The notes beneath the pieces were generated by a model. It was not told where the DNA came from. It saw nothing but the letters and a program-made list of their open reading frames with translations, and ran no database searches. DNA of 13,351 bases from an uncultured Chlorobiota bacterium (GTDB lineage Bacteria > Bacteroidota > Bacteroidia > Bacteroidales > JAADGE01), in assembly GCA_947311265.1 (NCBI GenBank), contig CAMZKQ010000266.1, positions 1-13,351 on the forward strand, given 5' to 3'. Position numbers and translations under genes: made by a program. Shown piece after piece: positions 1 to 9,440 of this stretch. Numbering within the stretch: the first letter of the stretch is position 1; each line of letters opens with the position of its first letter.

Positions 1-1862
<1,862 letters not shown>

Positions 1863-1889
1863 AACTACACAAAATTTAATCACAAAATT

Positions 1890-4883
1890 ATGAAAAACAA
1901 AATTTTCATAACTATCCTATTTTTATTAATTGCCCCGTTATATGTCCTTGCCCAGAATATGAGCAAGGCAGATAGTCTGAGCCATGCCATTTTGGCAACC
2001 AAACAGGTAGAAGAAAAATTAGAGCTACTTACTAGGCTTGCCAATTTGCACTTTAAAAACAGGGACTACCTTGCCGGAGAAACTCGGGTGCAGGAGATCA
2101 TAAACTTAGCAGAACAAGTGGATAAGCCAATTTATAAATCCTATGCTCTAAATATTTTAGGTAATATCCAGTACAAACAAGGCAGGTATAAAAAAGCACT
2201 TACAAGTTACAAAGCGGCATTAAAAATTGCCGAAAACCTTAAAAAAAATAGGCAAATTGGCATTGCCAACCAAAATATATCAAAACTATACACTCGTACA
2301 GGCAATTACCCCAAAGCGGTAGCCCATGCTATTAAAGCAATAGAGAGATTTGACCAACTAAAAGATACCACGAATACACTGATAACCAAAGCTAACTTAG
2401 TGAGCTTATATATGCGACAAAAAAAATATGAAAAAATAGATAAACTCCACCAAGAAATGCTCAGCTACCACCTTGCCATTAAGGATACTGCCGGCATGTC
2501 AAAAGTATATGAAAGTATGGGTATTTCAAAGTTCTATGAAGAGAAATACACCGAAGCAAAGCAACTTTACGAAAAATCATTAGCACTATCCTTAGCAATC
2601 AACGACCAGCTATCCGCTGCCATAAGTTATGGTAATATTGCAGAAATCTACGATATAAAAGGCGATTATGCCAAAGCACTTGAGTTCTATTTTAAAGCCT
2701 TAGCGATAGAACAAAAACTAAACTATAAATCGGGCATAATTTTTCTGTATCAAGGCATTGGGAATACATACAGTAAAACCAAAAATAGTACAATGTCCAT
2801 TAAGTATTACAACAAAAGCCTAGATTTAGCTAAACAAATAGGCGAAAATAGTATGCTGGCAACTTTACTAAAATCGCTTCGAGAAGCTTACCTTAGAAGA
2901 GGAGATTATAAAAATGCCTACCTTTATAATAACCAGTACCATGCCATAAAAGACAGCCTTTTGGACATAGAAAAAACAAGAGAAATTCAAGAACTCGAAA
3001 GTAGCTATGCCCTCCATAGAGCAACAGAAGAAAACACATTCCTTAGAAAACAAGAACTACTTAACCAAGAACAACTAAAAACCGAAAGATATATAAGCTA
3101 TGCACTACTTATCCTCTTAATAATTGGCACACTGGTTGACATTTATATGCTTATCAATAAACAAAAACTAAAACTATCGTACAATAAAGAACTTGCCTTA
3201 CAGACCGAACTAAAAGAAATAGATGAAAACTATAAAGATATTTTAGATGCCAATTTGGATATTATATTTATGGTCAGTATCACTGGCAAACAGCTTTACT
3301 TTAATAAAAGAGTTGAGCCATTTTTAGGCTACAATAGAGAGGCGTTAATAGGCAAAATGGTTACAAAATTTATTCCGCCATCAGAAATAAAAAAATACCT
3401 AGGCAAGCTAAAAGAAGTGTTTTTAACCAAGCAAATCGCCCCTTTCCAAACCCTTGCCCGTCATAAAAACGGAAAAACAATACCAGTAGAAGTAACAGGG
3501 AAAATTGTAAAATATAAAGGAAACTCCGTTGGCATTGGTACAATGCGAGATATTACCCAAAGGCAAAAAACACAGCAGAAAATAAAAACTCAAAACCAAG
3601 AATACCTACTACTTAACACAAAGCTAAAGGCAAATATCGCAGAATTAACTGCCTCAAGAGAACAAATAAAAAAACAATTTAAAGAAATTAACGAAAGCGA
3701 AAAACAATACAAGCTACTTACTGAAACCTCTACAGATTTTATCCTAACACTAAATACAAATGGTGTGATAAAATACGCCAACAAAACAGCATTAGACTTT
3801 ACTGGCTATTCGGCAGAACAAATAAAAGGAATAAATATAGATAAATTTGTTCCTGACACTAGCCAGGATAAACTAATCAAAGTAAGGGAACAAAGGCAAA
3901 AAGGAAGCACAGAAATATTTAATCTAGAAATTGAAATTGTAGGAAAAGAAGGGAATAGAAAAGTAATAAGTGCTAGCTCCACACCGATAGTTACAAATGA
4001 TAAATTTGAACAAATCTTAATAATAGGGCATGATATTACCCAGCGTAAAAAAGATGAAGAAGAACTAAAACTACAAAATAGAGAGTATGCTATTTTAGCA
4101 AAACGATTTAAAAGGCAAAACAAAAAGCTGAAAATTTCGCAGAAAGAAGCCGAGAAGTCCAACCAACTAAAAAGTGAGTTCCTTGCCAATATGAGCCATG
4201 AAATTCGTACCCCAATGAATGCCATCATAGGATTCTCTAACATACTAAGCAAACGTATCGAAAATGAAAAGCACAAGCAGTTTGTAACAAAAATTGTAAA
4301 AAGCAGCAACAACCTCTTAGCCCTAATTAATGATATTCTTGACCTTTCCAAAATTGAAGCAGGACAACTCGAAATACAATATAATCCTACAATAGCCCAC
4401 GATTTCTTTTCCGAAATACCACTGCTTTTTTCCGAAATATCTGCAAAGAAAAACGTACCAATACTTTTTAATATTGCCACCAACCTCCCCGAAGTATTAC
4501 TGCTTGACGGCTTACGTGTTCGCCAAATCCTACAAAACCTGTTGAGCAATGCACTCAAATTTACAAAAGAAGGGCAAGTTGCTATGAATATATCTTTCAG
4601 CAAGCCAAATACTTATAAAGATAAGTTTATAGATTTGAAAATTGATGTCATAGATACAGGCATCGGCATAAAAAAAGACCAACAAGAAGCTATTTTTAGC
4701 AGCTTTCGCCAAGTCGAAGGACAAAGTACACGCAAATATGGCGGTACAGGGCTAGGATTAACCATAACCAAACACCTTGCAGAGCTTATGAACGGTACGA
4801 TTTATGTAAACAGCATTGTTGGCGAAGGCACTACATTTACAGTACTGCTCGAAAAAGTAAAAGTAGTAGATATTCAACTTTAG
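1890..4883 (+). CDS. TPR-PAS-PAS membrane sensor histidine kinase
   Basis: Inner-membrane sensor kinase of 997 residues. Residues 1-22 form a signal peptide ending VLAQ. Residues ~30-355 hold about seven TPR-like helical repeats, for example LGNIQYKQGRYKKAL near 90 and YGNIAEIYDIKGDYAKAL near 247. They are followed by a coiled coil (~358-400) and one membrane helix (about 402-422, rich in L and I). The TPR part should therefore be periplasmic and bind a ligand or protein. In the cytoplasm there are two PAS domains (about 446-560 and 604-720), each ending in a DITQR motif, then HisKA with H770 in SHEIRTPMN. The ATPase domain has N887 (SNALKFT), DTGIGI (922-927) and GGTGLGL (951-957). The protein stops right after the ATPase domain, with no receiver or output domain, so phosphate must go to another protein. 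The obvious candidate is the hybrid protein encoded just upstream. No terminator lies between the two genes. The signal sensed is unknown. Confidence 0.93.
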   Translation: MKNKIFITILFLLIAPLYVLAQNMSKADSLSHAILATKQVEEKLELLTRLANLHFKNRDYLAGETRVQEIINLAEQVDKPIYKSYALNILGNIQYKQGRYKKALTSYKAALKIAENLKKNRQIGIANQNISKLYTRTGNYPKAVAHAIKAIERFDQLKDTTNTLITKANLVSLYMRQKKYEKIDKLHQEMLSYHLAIKDTAGMSKVYESMGISKFYEEKYTEAKQLYEKSLALSLAINDQLSAAISYGNIAEIYDIKGDYAKALEFYFKALAIEQKLNYKSGIIFLYQGIGNTYSKTKNSTMSIKYYNKSLDLAKQIGENSMLATLLKSLREAYLRRGDYKNAYLYNNQYHAIKDSLLDIEKTREIQELESSYALHRATEENTFLRKQELLNQEQLKTERYISYALLILLIIGTLVDIYMLINKQKLKLSYNKELALQTELKEIDENYKDILDANLDIIFMVSITGKQLYFNKRVEPFLGYNREALIGKMVTKFIPPSEIKKYLGKLKEVFLTKQIAPFQTLARHKNGKTIPVEVTGKIVKYKGNSVGIGTMRDITQRQKTQQKIKTQNQEYLLLNTKLKANIAELTASREQIKKQFKEINESEKQYKLLTETSTDFILTLNTNGVIKYANKTALDFTGYSAEQIKGINIDKFVPDTSQDKLIKVREQRQKGSTEIFNLEIEIVGKEGNRKVISASSTPIVTNDKFEQILIIGHDITQRKKDEEELKLQNREYAILAKRFKRQNKKLKISQKEAEKSNQLKSEFLANMSHEIRTPMNAIIGFSNILSKRIENEKHKQFVTKIVKSSNNLLALINDILDLSKIEAGQLEIQYNPTIAHDFFSEIPLLFSEISAKKNVPILFNIATNLPEVLLLDGLRVRQILQNLLSNALKFTKEGQVAMNISFSKPNTYKDKFIDLKIDVIDTGIGIKKDQQEAIFSSFRQVEGQSTRKYGGTGLGLTITKHLAELMNGTIYVNSIVGEGTTFTVLLEKVKVVDIQL

Positions 4884-4912
4884 CACAAAAGTTAAAAAAA
4901 AGAGTAAAGTTC

Positions 4913-4943
4913 TTTGCGAAATTAAAAATAGATTTTACCTTTG
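4913..4943 (+). promoter_or_regulatory. Bacteroidota-type promoter of tRNA-Lys
   Basis: TTTG at 4913-4916, a 19-nt spacer, then TACCTTTG at 4936-4943. This is an exact match to the Bacteroidota primary sigma factor consensus (TTTG at -33, TAnnTTTG at -7). Transcription would begin near 4950, leaving a leader of about 14 nt before the tRNA. It lies just after the sensor kinase stop codon (4883). Confidence 0.85.
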
Positions 4944-4963
4944 CAGTCGGAAAAATAGTAAAT

Positions 4964-5036
4964 GACTCCTTAGCTCAGTTGGTAGAGCAACGCCCTTTTA
5001 AGGCGTGGGTCCTGAGTTCGAGCCTCAGAGGGGTCA
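4964..5036 (+). tRNA. tRNA-Lys (anticodon UUU)
   Basis: A complete 73-nt cloverleaf. The acceptor stem pairs 4964-4970 with 5029-5035 (one G-U wobble) and the discriminator is A5036. The D arm contains GCTCAGTTGGTAGAGC. The anticodon stem ACGCC/GGCGT (4990-4994, 5002-5006) closes the loop CTTTTAA, whose anticodon TTT (4997-4999) reads lysine AAA/AAG codons. The variable loop is 5 nt. The T stem CTGAG/CTCAG closes the loop TTCGAGC. The 3' CCA is not encoded (ACACA follows), so it must be added by the CCA-adding enzyme. It has its own promoter and terminator and appears to be a single-gene unit. Confidence 0.98.
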
Positions 5037-5045
5037 CACAACAGG

Positions 5046-5077
5046 AAGCCATAACCTATAAGTTATGGCTTTTTTTT
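5046..5077 (+). terminator. Intrinsic terminator of tRNA-Lys
   Basis: A perfect 10-bp stem (5046-5055 with 5062-5071, AAGCCATAAC/GTTATGGCTT) with a 6-nt loop, running into a T tract that ends at 5077. It starts 10 nt after the tRNA, so it ends the tRNA transcript. Its T tract overlaps the upstream element of the promoter proposed for the following lipoprotein gene. Confidence 0.88.
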
Positions 5078-5105
5078 GTTTTAAGAAGTATTTATATTAT
5101 TATTG
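5075..5105 (+). promoter_or_regulatory. Probable promoter of the lipoprotein gene at 5136
   Basis: TTTG at 5075-5078, a 19-nt spacer, then TATTATTG at 5098-5105. This matches the Bacteroidota promoter pattern with one mismatch in the TAnnTTTG box. The predicted start is near 5112, about 24 nt before the ATG. The TTTG box is the end of the tRNA terminator T tract plus one G, so the two signals are physically overlapped. Confidence 0.55.
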
Positions 5106-5135
5106 CAACTCAAAATTTAACTTAAAATAAAACTT

Positions 5136-5717
5136 ATGAAATTACGACTATTATCAAGCCTACTTGTTTTAACCATTGCATTTTCTGCTTGCCAAAACAG
5201 CAATAAAACAACCGAAAAAAGCAAGACCAGCAATAAAACAACCGAAAAAACAAAAAAAACAAAAAACTCTTTTACCGCCAGTAAATATGGTTTCTCCATA
5301 AACTTTTTAGCAGCCCCCGAAACAAAAAAGAAAGTGGTAGAATCTAAAATTGGCGATATAACCATAACCACCTACAATCTTGAAAAAGAGGGCTTCCAGT
5401 ACTTTGTTGTGGCCTCAGAATTGCCAAAAATGATAATGACAATGATGAAACCAGCCGATATTTTGCAACAAGCCAAAAAAGATGTAATCGCAAGAATTAA
5501 AGATGTGAAAATAATTGCTGAAAAAGAGATAGAAATAGACGGACACCCAGGACTAGAAATAGAAGCCGTAGGGACTTACAAAGGCACAATGTCCTACTCT
5601 GCAATGCGATTGTATATCATTGATAATAAGCCAATACACTTACTAACGGTAAGCGAAAAATCTAAAAAAGATAGAGCAAAAATGTACAAATTTTTAGACT
5701 CTTTTGAATTGAATTAA
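5136..5717 (+). CDS. Small lipoprotein, PsbP/DcrB-like fold suspected
   Basis: A 193-residue lipoprotein of unknown role. The signal peptide ends in the lipobox FSAC, so C19 would be lipidated and the protein held at a membrane facing the periplasm or outside. Residues ~20-45 form a Lys/Thr/Ser-rich linker containing a short tandem repeat (SNKTTEK twice). The rest alternates short beta segments: YGFSINF near 50, ITTYNLEKEGFQYFVV near 75, a helix (ADILQQAKKDVIARI), DGHPGLEIEA near 138, RLYIIDNKPIHLL near 162 and the ending FLDSFELN. This order resembles the PsbP/DcrB-type domain found in many Bacteroidota lipoproteins; the assignment rests on pattern only. It is probably a single-gene transcript, with its own promoter upstream and a strong shared terminator 17 bp downstream. 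Confidence 0.8.
   Translation: MKLRLLSSLLVLTIAFSACQNSNKTTEKSKTSNKTTEKTKKTKNSFTASKYGFSINFLAAPETKKKVVESKIGDITITTYNLEKEGFQYFVVASELPKMIMTMMKPADILQQAKKDVIARIKDVKIIAEKEIEIDGHPGLEIEAVGTYKGTMSYSAMRLYIIDNKPIHLLTVSEKSKKDRAKMYKFLDSFELN
5199..5250 (+). repeat. Short tandem repeat inside the lipoprotein linker
   Basis: A 22-bp sequence at 5199-5220 recurs identically at 5229-5250, with a 30-bp period. Because 30 is a multiple of three, the reading frame is kept and the linker after the lipidated cysteine is lengthened by ten residues. It looks like replication slippage in an A-rich tract. Confidence 0.85.
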
Positions 5718-5733
5718 AGTGGCTATCTAAAAC

Positions 5734-5768
5734 AAAAAAAGAGATGATTAAAAAACATCTCTTTTTTT
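5734..5768. terminator. Bidirectional terminator between convergent genes
   Basis: Stem GAGATG/CATCTC (5741-5746 with 5756-5761), flanked by seven A (5734-5740) and seven T (5762-5768), with a 9-nt loop. On either strand the hairpin is followed by a T run. It therefore serves both the lipoprotein gene ending at 5717 and the minus-strand pseudouridine synthase gene ending at 5773. Confidence 0.88.
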
Positions 5769-5772
5769 ATGG

Positions 5773-6810
5773 CTACATAATCTGCCTACCAGAAGTATAG
5801 CCCCGCCATTTGGCAAGTACAGCAGTAAAATCGTCGGGTAATTCAGAGTCAAAACTCATTCTTTCGCCCGTTTTGGGGTGCTCAAAAGAAAGCGATTTGG
5901 CATGCAGTGCTTGTCGAGGCATCAACTTAAAGCAATTTTGAACAAATTGCTTATATTTTGAAAAAGTAGTACCCTTCAAAATCCTATCGCCACCATAAGT
6001 CGCATCGTTAAATAAATGGTGTCCTTTGGTTTGCATATGCACCCGAATTTGATGTGTTCGCCCAGTTTCTAAGCGGCACTCAAGCAAAGTTACATAGCCA
6101 AATTTTTCTAAAATTTTGTAGTGTGTTACAGCATGCTTACCTTCCTCACTCTGCTCGTCGAAGACAAAGCGTAGCTTTCTGTTTTTTGGGTGTCGCCCAA
6201 TTTTACCAACAATTGTGCCTTTTTCCTCTTTGGGTTCGCCCCAAACGAGTGCATAGTAGCGTCGCCCCGTTGTGCGATTAAAAAACTGCTTTGCCAAATG
6301 CGTCATCGCATCTTCTGTTTTGGCAATTACTAAAATGCCCGAGGTATCCTTATCCAGCCTATGCACCAATCCAGGGCGTAAATCGCCACTACTAAAGAGG
6401 GGCAACTCTCGCAAATGCCAAGCGATTGCATTTACCAAAGTCCCGTCTTTATTGCCATGCCCGGGGTGTACCACCATGCCCGGGTTTTTATTTACAACCA
6501 TTAGTGTATCGTCTTCATAGACAATATTTATTGGAATTTCTTGCGGTATAACTTCAAAGTTTTCAGGTTCGTAATCCTGCATCACAGTTACAATATCGTT
6601 TGGGCGAACTTTATAGTTCGATTTTACAGGCTTCCCATTGACCAAAATATCTCCATTTTTGGCCGCCATTTGCAAGCGATTTCTCGAAATACCTGCAATT
6701 TTATCCGTTAAAAACTTATCCACCCGAGTTAGTGATTGCCCCGGGTCAATTTCAAAATGATAATGTTCATGTTTTTGCTCCGCTTTATTTTCTTCTTTAT
6801 GTTCTTCCAT
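5773..6810 (-). CDS. RluD/RluA-family 23S rRNA pseudouridine synthase
   Basis: A cytoplasmic enzyme that isomerises uridine to pseudouridine in RNA. It has 345 residues, typical of the RluD group. After a Glu/His/Lys-rich N-terminal tail (1-18), an S4 RNA-binding domain spans about 27-75 (RVDKFLTDKI...GDILVNGK). The catalytic domain carries the family signature with nucleophile D153 (HRLDKDTSG, 150-158). It continues through GRRYYALVWG (182-191) and GRTHQIRVHM (250-259) to LMPRQALHAKSLSF (296-309). The domain order favours RluD (in E. coli, pseudouridines of helix 69 in 23S rRNA), but the exact target site cannot be read from the sequence. It is the last gene of a minus-strand run: the methyltransferase stop is 24 bp upstream, and a terminator follows directly. 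Confidence 0.95.
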   Translation of the reverse strand: MEEHKEENKAEQKHEHYHFEIDPGQSLTRVDKFLTDKIAGISRNRLQMAAKNGDILVNGKPVKSNYKVRPNDIVTVMQDYEPENFEVIPQEIPINIVYEDDTLMVVNKNPGMVVHPGHGNKDGTLVNAIAWHLRELPLFSSGDLRPGLVHRLDKDTSGILVIAKTEDAMTHLAKQFFNRTTGRRYYALVWGEPKEEKGTIVGKIGRHPKNRKLRFVFDEQSEEGKHAVTHYKILEKFGYVTLLECRLETGRTHQIRVHMQTKGHHLFNDATYGGDRILKGTTFSKYKQFVQNCFKLMPRQALHAKSLSFEHPKTGERMSFDSELPDDFTAVLAKWRGYTSGRQIM

Positions 6811-6834
6811 TCAATATATTTTCTTAGTTTTAGT

Positions 6835-7374
6835 TTACGTTTTAATAGTTAGCATTTTGCTATACAAATCCCAAATAACAACGCCAGTACTCACTGCAAT
6901 ATTTAGCGAATGCTTTGTGCCTTCCTGTGGTATCTCTATACAAAAATCGCAAAGGTCGATAATTTTTTGCTGTACACCTTTTACTTCATTGCCTAAAATT
7001 AGGGCATATTTTTCTCCTTTTTTAGGAAAAAAATGATTGAGCATAGTGCTATTTTCTGCCTGTTCTGTCGCAAGCAGTATAAAGCCTTCGGCTTTAAGTT
7101 GGCGAACGGCACTTTCTGTTTTCTCAAAATTCTCCCAATCTACTGCTTCGTCTGCCCCCAAGGCTGTTTTTCTAATTTCGTTATGCGGAGGGCAGGCAGT
7201 AATTCCACAAAGAAAAACTTTTTTTATTAAAAAAGCGTCAGAAGTACGAAAAACAGAACCAATATTATTCAAACTTCTTATATTATCTAGCACTACAACC
7301 AGACTATTTTTTTCTGCCACTTTAAATTCGGCTACCGATTTTCGGTTGAGTTCACTATTTTTAAGTTTTCGCAT
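6835..7374 (-). CDS. SpoU/TrmH-family RNA 2'-O-methyltransferase
   Basis: A SAM-dependent RNA ribose methyltransferase of the SPOUT knot class, 179 residues, without the N-terminal substrate-binding domain of longer members. Motif 1 is LDNIRSLNNIGSVFRTSDAF (29-48), with the conserved N and R43. Motif 2 is ALILGNEVKGV (124-134), with E130. Motif 3 is SLNIAVSTGVVIWDL (156-170). Together these form the trefoil knot that binds SAM. The family methylates tRNA or rRNA; which nucleotide cannot be told. Its ATG directly abuts the stop codon of the DUF3999-like gene (TAAATG, no gap), and the pseudouridine synthase gene starts 24 bp after its own stop. The three are probably co-transcribed, which places two RNA-modification enzymes together. 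Confidence 0.92.
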   Translation of the reverse strand: MRKLKNSELNRKSVAEFKVAEKNSLVVVLDNIRSLNNIGSVFRTSDAFLIKKVFLCGITACPPHNEIRKTALGADEAVDWENFEKTESAVRQLKAEGFILLATEQAENSTMLNHFFPKKGEKYALILGNEVKGVQQKIIDLCDFCIEIPQEGTKHSLNIAVSTGVVIWDLYSKMLTIKT

Positions 7375-8244
7375 TTACTTTTTCTTATCATTAAGCATCT
7401 TTATGCTAAAAAATGCTAGTGCTACTATGGATATAATTATAACTGCCCATATTACTGGTGAAATACTGGCTGTTTCAGGGGTGGCTAGTTGGTCTTTAAT
7501 TTTTGGTTTTGCAAGTACGGTAATCTCTCCGGGGATAAGCAAGGGCAATTTTTTAGGAATTGTATTTTTAAAATATTGCAAATCGTAAACTGGGGCTTGG
7601 GCATTTTTATTTCCAAATCGCAGTGTATAGGTGGATTTAGCGTTTAAGTCTGCTACAATATAACTATTTTTTTGGTAACAAATTGCCGCATTTATTACCA
7701 AAGGGGCATCGTCATTATTATAGATAATTAGGTAAAAGTCGTTTAATTTTTGCGCTTCAAACTGCACCGGTTTTTTTTCTTTAGAGCTCATGAAAAACGA
7801 CTTAAATACAATAAATTCAGGAGTATTGCTAAGGGTTGTTTTGCCCGATTTGTTGGTGGCAAGTTCTGCTTTTCGCAGATATTTATTTTTATTCGTAATT
7901 TGAAAATCGACCTTGCTAATAAGTTGCGGCGAAGGAAATTGTATCTGATAAACCGTTTTCTTTTTATCGCTTGCTGCCAATTGCTTAATTACTGGGGCAA
8001 TAGATTTGGAATATTTTGCTGATTTAAGGGCTGACTTTATATAAGGCACTTCTTTATTTTGGGCATCGAATAGCCGAATATCACTCATTGTAGGGTTAAG
8101 CGATGATTTAATTTCGGGAGTGAGCTGTATCCTGCAAAAGCCTTTTTTATTGGGCGATTGAAACTCTGCATACTTACTATAGGCTTGCGAAAAGCTTGTG
8201 AATGAGAGAAATAAGCTGCACAAAATGAGTATTATTTGTTTCAT
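7375..8244 (-). CDS. Exported, membrane-anchored protein, DUF3999-like
   Basis: 289 residues of unknown function. It has an N-terminal signal peptide (1-20, ending SFSQ). A long beta-rich exported region begins with CRIQLTPEIKSSLNPTMSDI (36-55) and RLFDAQNKEVPYI (57-69). That opening recalls the start of DUF3999 proteins, where a Leu/Pro segment is followed by a SD[IL]R[LI] motif and VPY. A middle part (~108-170) looks like a jelly-roll or discoidin-like segment. A single C-terminal helix (about 264-283) is followed by a short basic tail. The likely topology is periplasmic domain plus membrane anchor. It is first in the run with the RNA methyltransferase and pseudouridine synthase genes. A functional link to RNA modification is not evident, so the grouping may only be transcriptional. 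No good promoter was seen in the 92 bp upstream. Confidence 0.75.
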   Translation of the reverse strand: MKQIILILCSLFLSFTSFSQAYSKYAEFQSPNKKGFCRIQLTPEIKSSLNPTMSDIRLFDAQNKEVPYIKSALKSAKYSKSIAPVIKQLAASDKKKTVYQIQFPSPQLISKVDFQITNKNKYLRKAELATNKSGKTTLSNTPEFIVFKSFFMSSKEKKPVQFEAQKLNDFYLIIYNNDDAPLVINAAICYQKNSYIVADLNAKSTYTLRFGNKNAQAPVYDLQYFKNTIPKKLPLLIPGEITVLAKPKIKDQLATPETASISPVIWAVIIISIVALAFFSIKMLNDKKK

Positions 8245-8278
8245 TTTAGATTTTAAAATCGGTGAAAAACTAAAATAG

Positions 8279-8309
8279 AAAAAGCCAACTCTATAAAAGT
8301 AGGCTTTTT
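8279..8309. terminator. Symmetrical terminator after the lipoprotein pair
   Basis: AAAAAGCC (8279-8286) pairs with GGCTTTTT (8302-8309), with an inner ACT/AGT extension after one A-A mismatch and a 7-nt loop. Read on the minus strand it ends in a T run and lies 28 bp after the stop codon of the lipoprotein gene at 8337. It therefore separates that unit from the DUF3999-like gene downstream. T residues also follow it on the plus strand, but no plus-strand gene is nearby. Confidence 0.75.
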
Positions 8310-8336
8310 TTGTAATTGTTAAATAAGGAGATAGTA

Positions 8337-8831
8337 TTACTTAAAAGGCAGGTTAACAAAATCACCTTTTAATACTTGTTGTTTCTTAGAGTTGGGTATT
8401 GCTTTTAAATCAAATTTATAAGAACCTGAAATTTGCTTTTTAGAAAAATCAATATCTGAAATCTCAACAATCCCTTCGTAAGAAATATAAAATTGTGGTT
8501 CTTTAGTGGATTTTCTGCTAATTATTTTATAGGTGCAACTGGCTTTTGCCACGGACACACCAGTAACATAGTCGTACTCCTGTTTAAACTCTCCTTTTTC
8601 AGCACCTCTGATGGTTATTATAATCATACTGTGCTGGTTCTTAGTTACTTCCGAGGCTGCAATGATAGTAATACCTTTGTTTACAACTGCTTTTTTGCTT
8701 TTCATTAGACGTTCTGTGCCATTTAGTTTAGCACTAAAGACCGGAGCAAGCTCTGCTCCAGACTTTTGACAACTAATTGTAAAAGAGGCGGTTATTAAAA
8801 GCAATAATATTATTTTAATAGTGCTTTTCAT
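8337..8831 (-). CDS. Lipoprotein of unknown function (second of a tandem pair)
   Basis: A 164-residue lipoprotein. The signal peptide ends FTISC, so C21 would be lipidated, followed by QKSGAEL. The mature part is beta-rich: VFSAKLNGTERLMKSKKAVV (31-50), ITIIAASEV, MIIITI, CTYKIIS and ISGSYKFDLKAIPN, ending LKGDFVNLP. The layout (a start like 'AKLNG', then a late 'SGxYxF' strand followed by 'xGxFxN') matches the neighbouring lipoprotein (AKIDN, SGKFNF, DGVFTN) and the broad group of small Bacteroidota lipoproteins labelled DUF6252-like. The label is from pattern recognition only. The gene starts 2 bp after its neighbour's stop codon, so the two are almost surely co-transcribed and translationally coupled. 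The terminator at 8279-8309 ends the unit. Confidence 0.8.
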   Translation of the reverse strand: MKSTIKIILLLLITASFTISCQKSGAELAPVFSAKLNGTERLMKSKKAVVNKGITIIAASEVTKNQHSMIIITIRGAEKGEFKQEYDYVTGVSVAKASCTYKIISRKSTKEPQFYISYEGIVEISDIDFSKKQISGSYKFDLKAIPNSKKQQVLKGDFVNLPFK

Positions 8832-8833
8832 TG

Positions 8834-9325
8834 CTATTCGCTTTTGCCTGTGTAATATACGTTAGTAAAAACGCCGTCTGTGATTTCTTTTGTTTCGTCA
8901 AGCGATTTGCTTGCCGAAAAATTGAACTTTCCGGAAACTCTATTTTCTGTAATTTCTGTAGTTTCAACAGTACCAGATTTGCTATAGTAATTAGACGTGG
9001 CATCGTCCTCACTTTTTTCTCTGTAGTAACAACCTGCATCAGCATCGCCAGAAAGTGCAGCTAAATCGTAAGTGCCTACTGTTGTGCCGTTGATGTACAA
9101 GAATATAGTTTGACCATCAGTAGAGTTGGCCAAAACTGTCATTTTTGAATCCCCCACTTTGTAGCCTACTTGGTTAGCTGTTGTGGCTTGCCAATCAACA
9201 TTATCAATTTTTGCGGTTACTTTTCCAACAATTTCAGTAACTATATCTTCGGTGTCTTTTTTGCAACTGGACAGTGCAATTAATACTGAAAGGATTAGTA
9301 AATATGGAAGAAATTTATTTTTCAT
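8834..9325 (-). CDS. Lipoprotein of unknown function, DUF6252-like (first of a tandem pair)
   Basis: A 163-residue lipoprotein. The signal peptide ends LSSC (C21), followed by KKDTEDIVTE. The mature protein starts GKVTAKIDNVDWQATTANQ (about 34-52). Strands TIFLYINGTTVGTYDL, SGTVETTEITENRVSGKFNF and ITDGVFTNVYY follow. This is the arrangement of a common Bacteroidota family of single-domain beta lipoproteins, whose members often have a conserved W near the mature N-terminus and the SGxFxF / I(T)xGxFxNV signature near the end. No enzymatic residues are apparent. The acidic residues soon after the lipidated cysteine resemble surface-export signals of Bacteroidota lipoproteins, which would put it on the cell surface (inference). 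It is transcribed from the minus-strand promoter at 9366-9397 together with the 8337-8831 gene. Confidence 0.82.
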   Translation of the reverse strand: MKNKFLPYLLILSVLIALSSCKKDTEDIVTEIVGKVTAKIDNVDWQATTANQVGYKVGDSKMTVLANSTDGQTIFLYINGTTVGTYDLAALSGDADAGCYYREKSEDDATSNYYSKSGTVETTEITENRVSGKFNFSASKSLDETKEITDGVFTNVYYTGKSE

Positions 9326-9365
9326 AAAGTTAAATCTTAATAGAAGTTAAATAGTTCTTAAAAAA

Positions 9366-9397
9366 CAAAAATAGCTTTTAATATTGAAACGTACAAA
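9366..9397 (-). promoter_or_regulatory. Promoter of the lipoprotein pair
   Basis: On the minus strand, TTTG (9397-9394), a 20-nt spacer, then TATTTTTG (9373-9366). This fits the Bacteroidota TTTG / TAnnTTTG pattern exactly. Transcription would start near 9359 and give a leader of about 34 nt before the ATG at 9325. It shares the 176-bp divergent intergenic region with the symporter promoter. Confidence 0.75.
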
Positions 9398-9440
9398 TAT
9401 TCCTTAAATTGTTTTTAAAAGATTTATTTTACTGAATTAA

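Noticed and set aside
3806..4603. Long antisense open frame (265 codons) opposite the sensor kinase
   Set aside because: It mirrors the kinase coding sequence, has a Ser/Phe/Leu-rich composition typical of antisense frames, and no promoter.
6455..6735. Three CCCGGG sites within 280 bp of AT-rich DNA
   Set aside because: They fall on Pro-Gly codons of the pseudouridine synthase and need no further explanation.
8270..8277. Possible promoter box TATTTTAG for the DUF3999-like gene
   Set aside because: One mismatch, and no TTTG element in the expected place.
8815..9064. Open frames of 76 and 77 codons on both strands across the lipoprotein gene
   Set aside because: They overlap a lipoprotein gene with a signal peptide and lipobox, and have no family features of their own.
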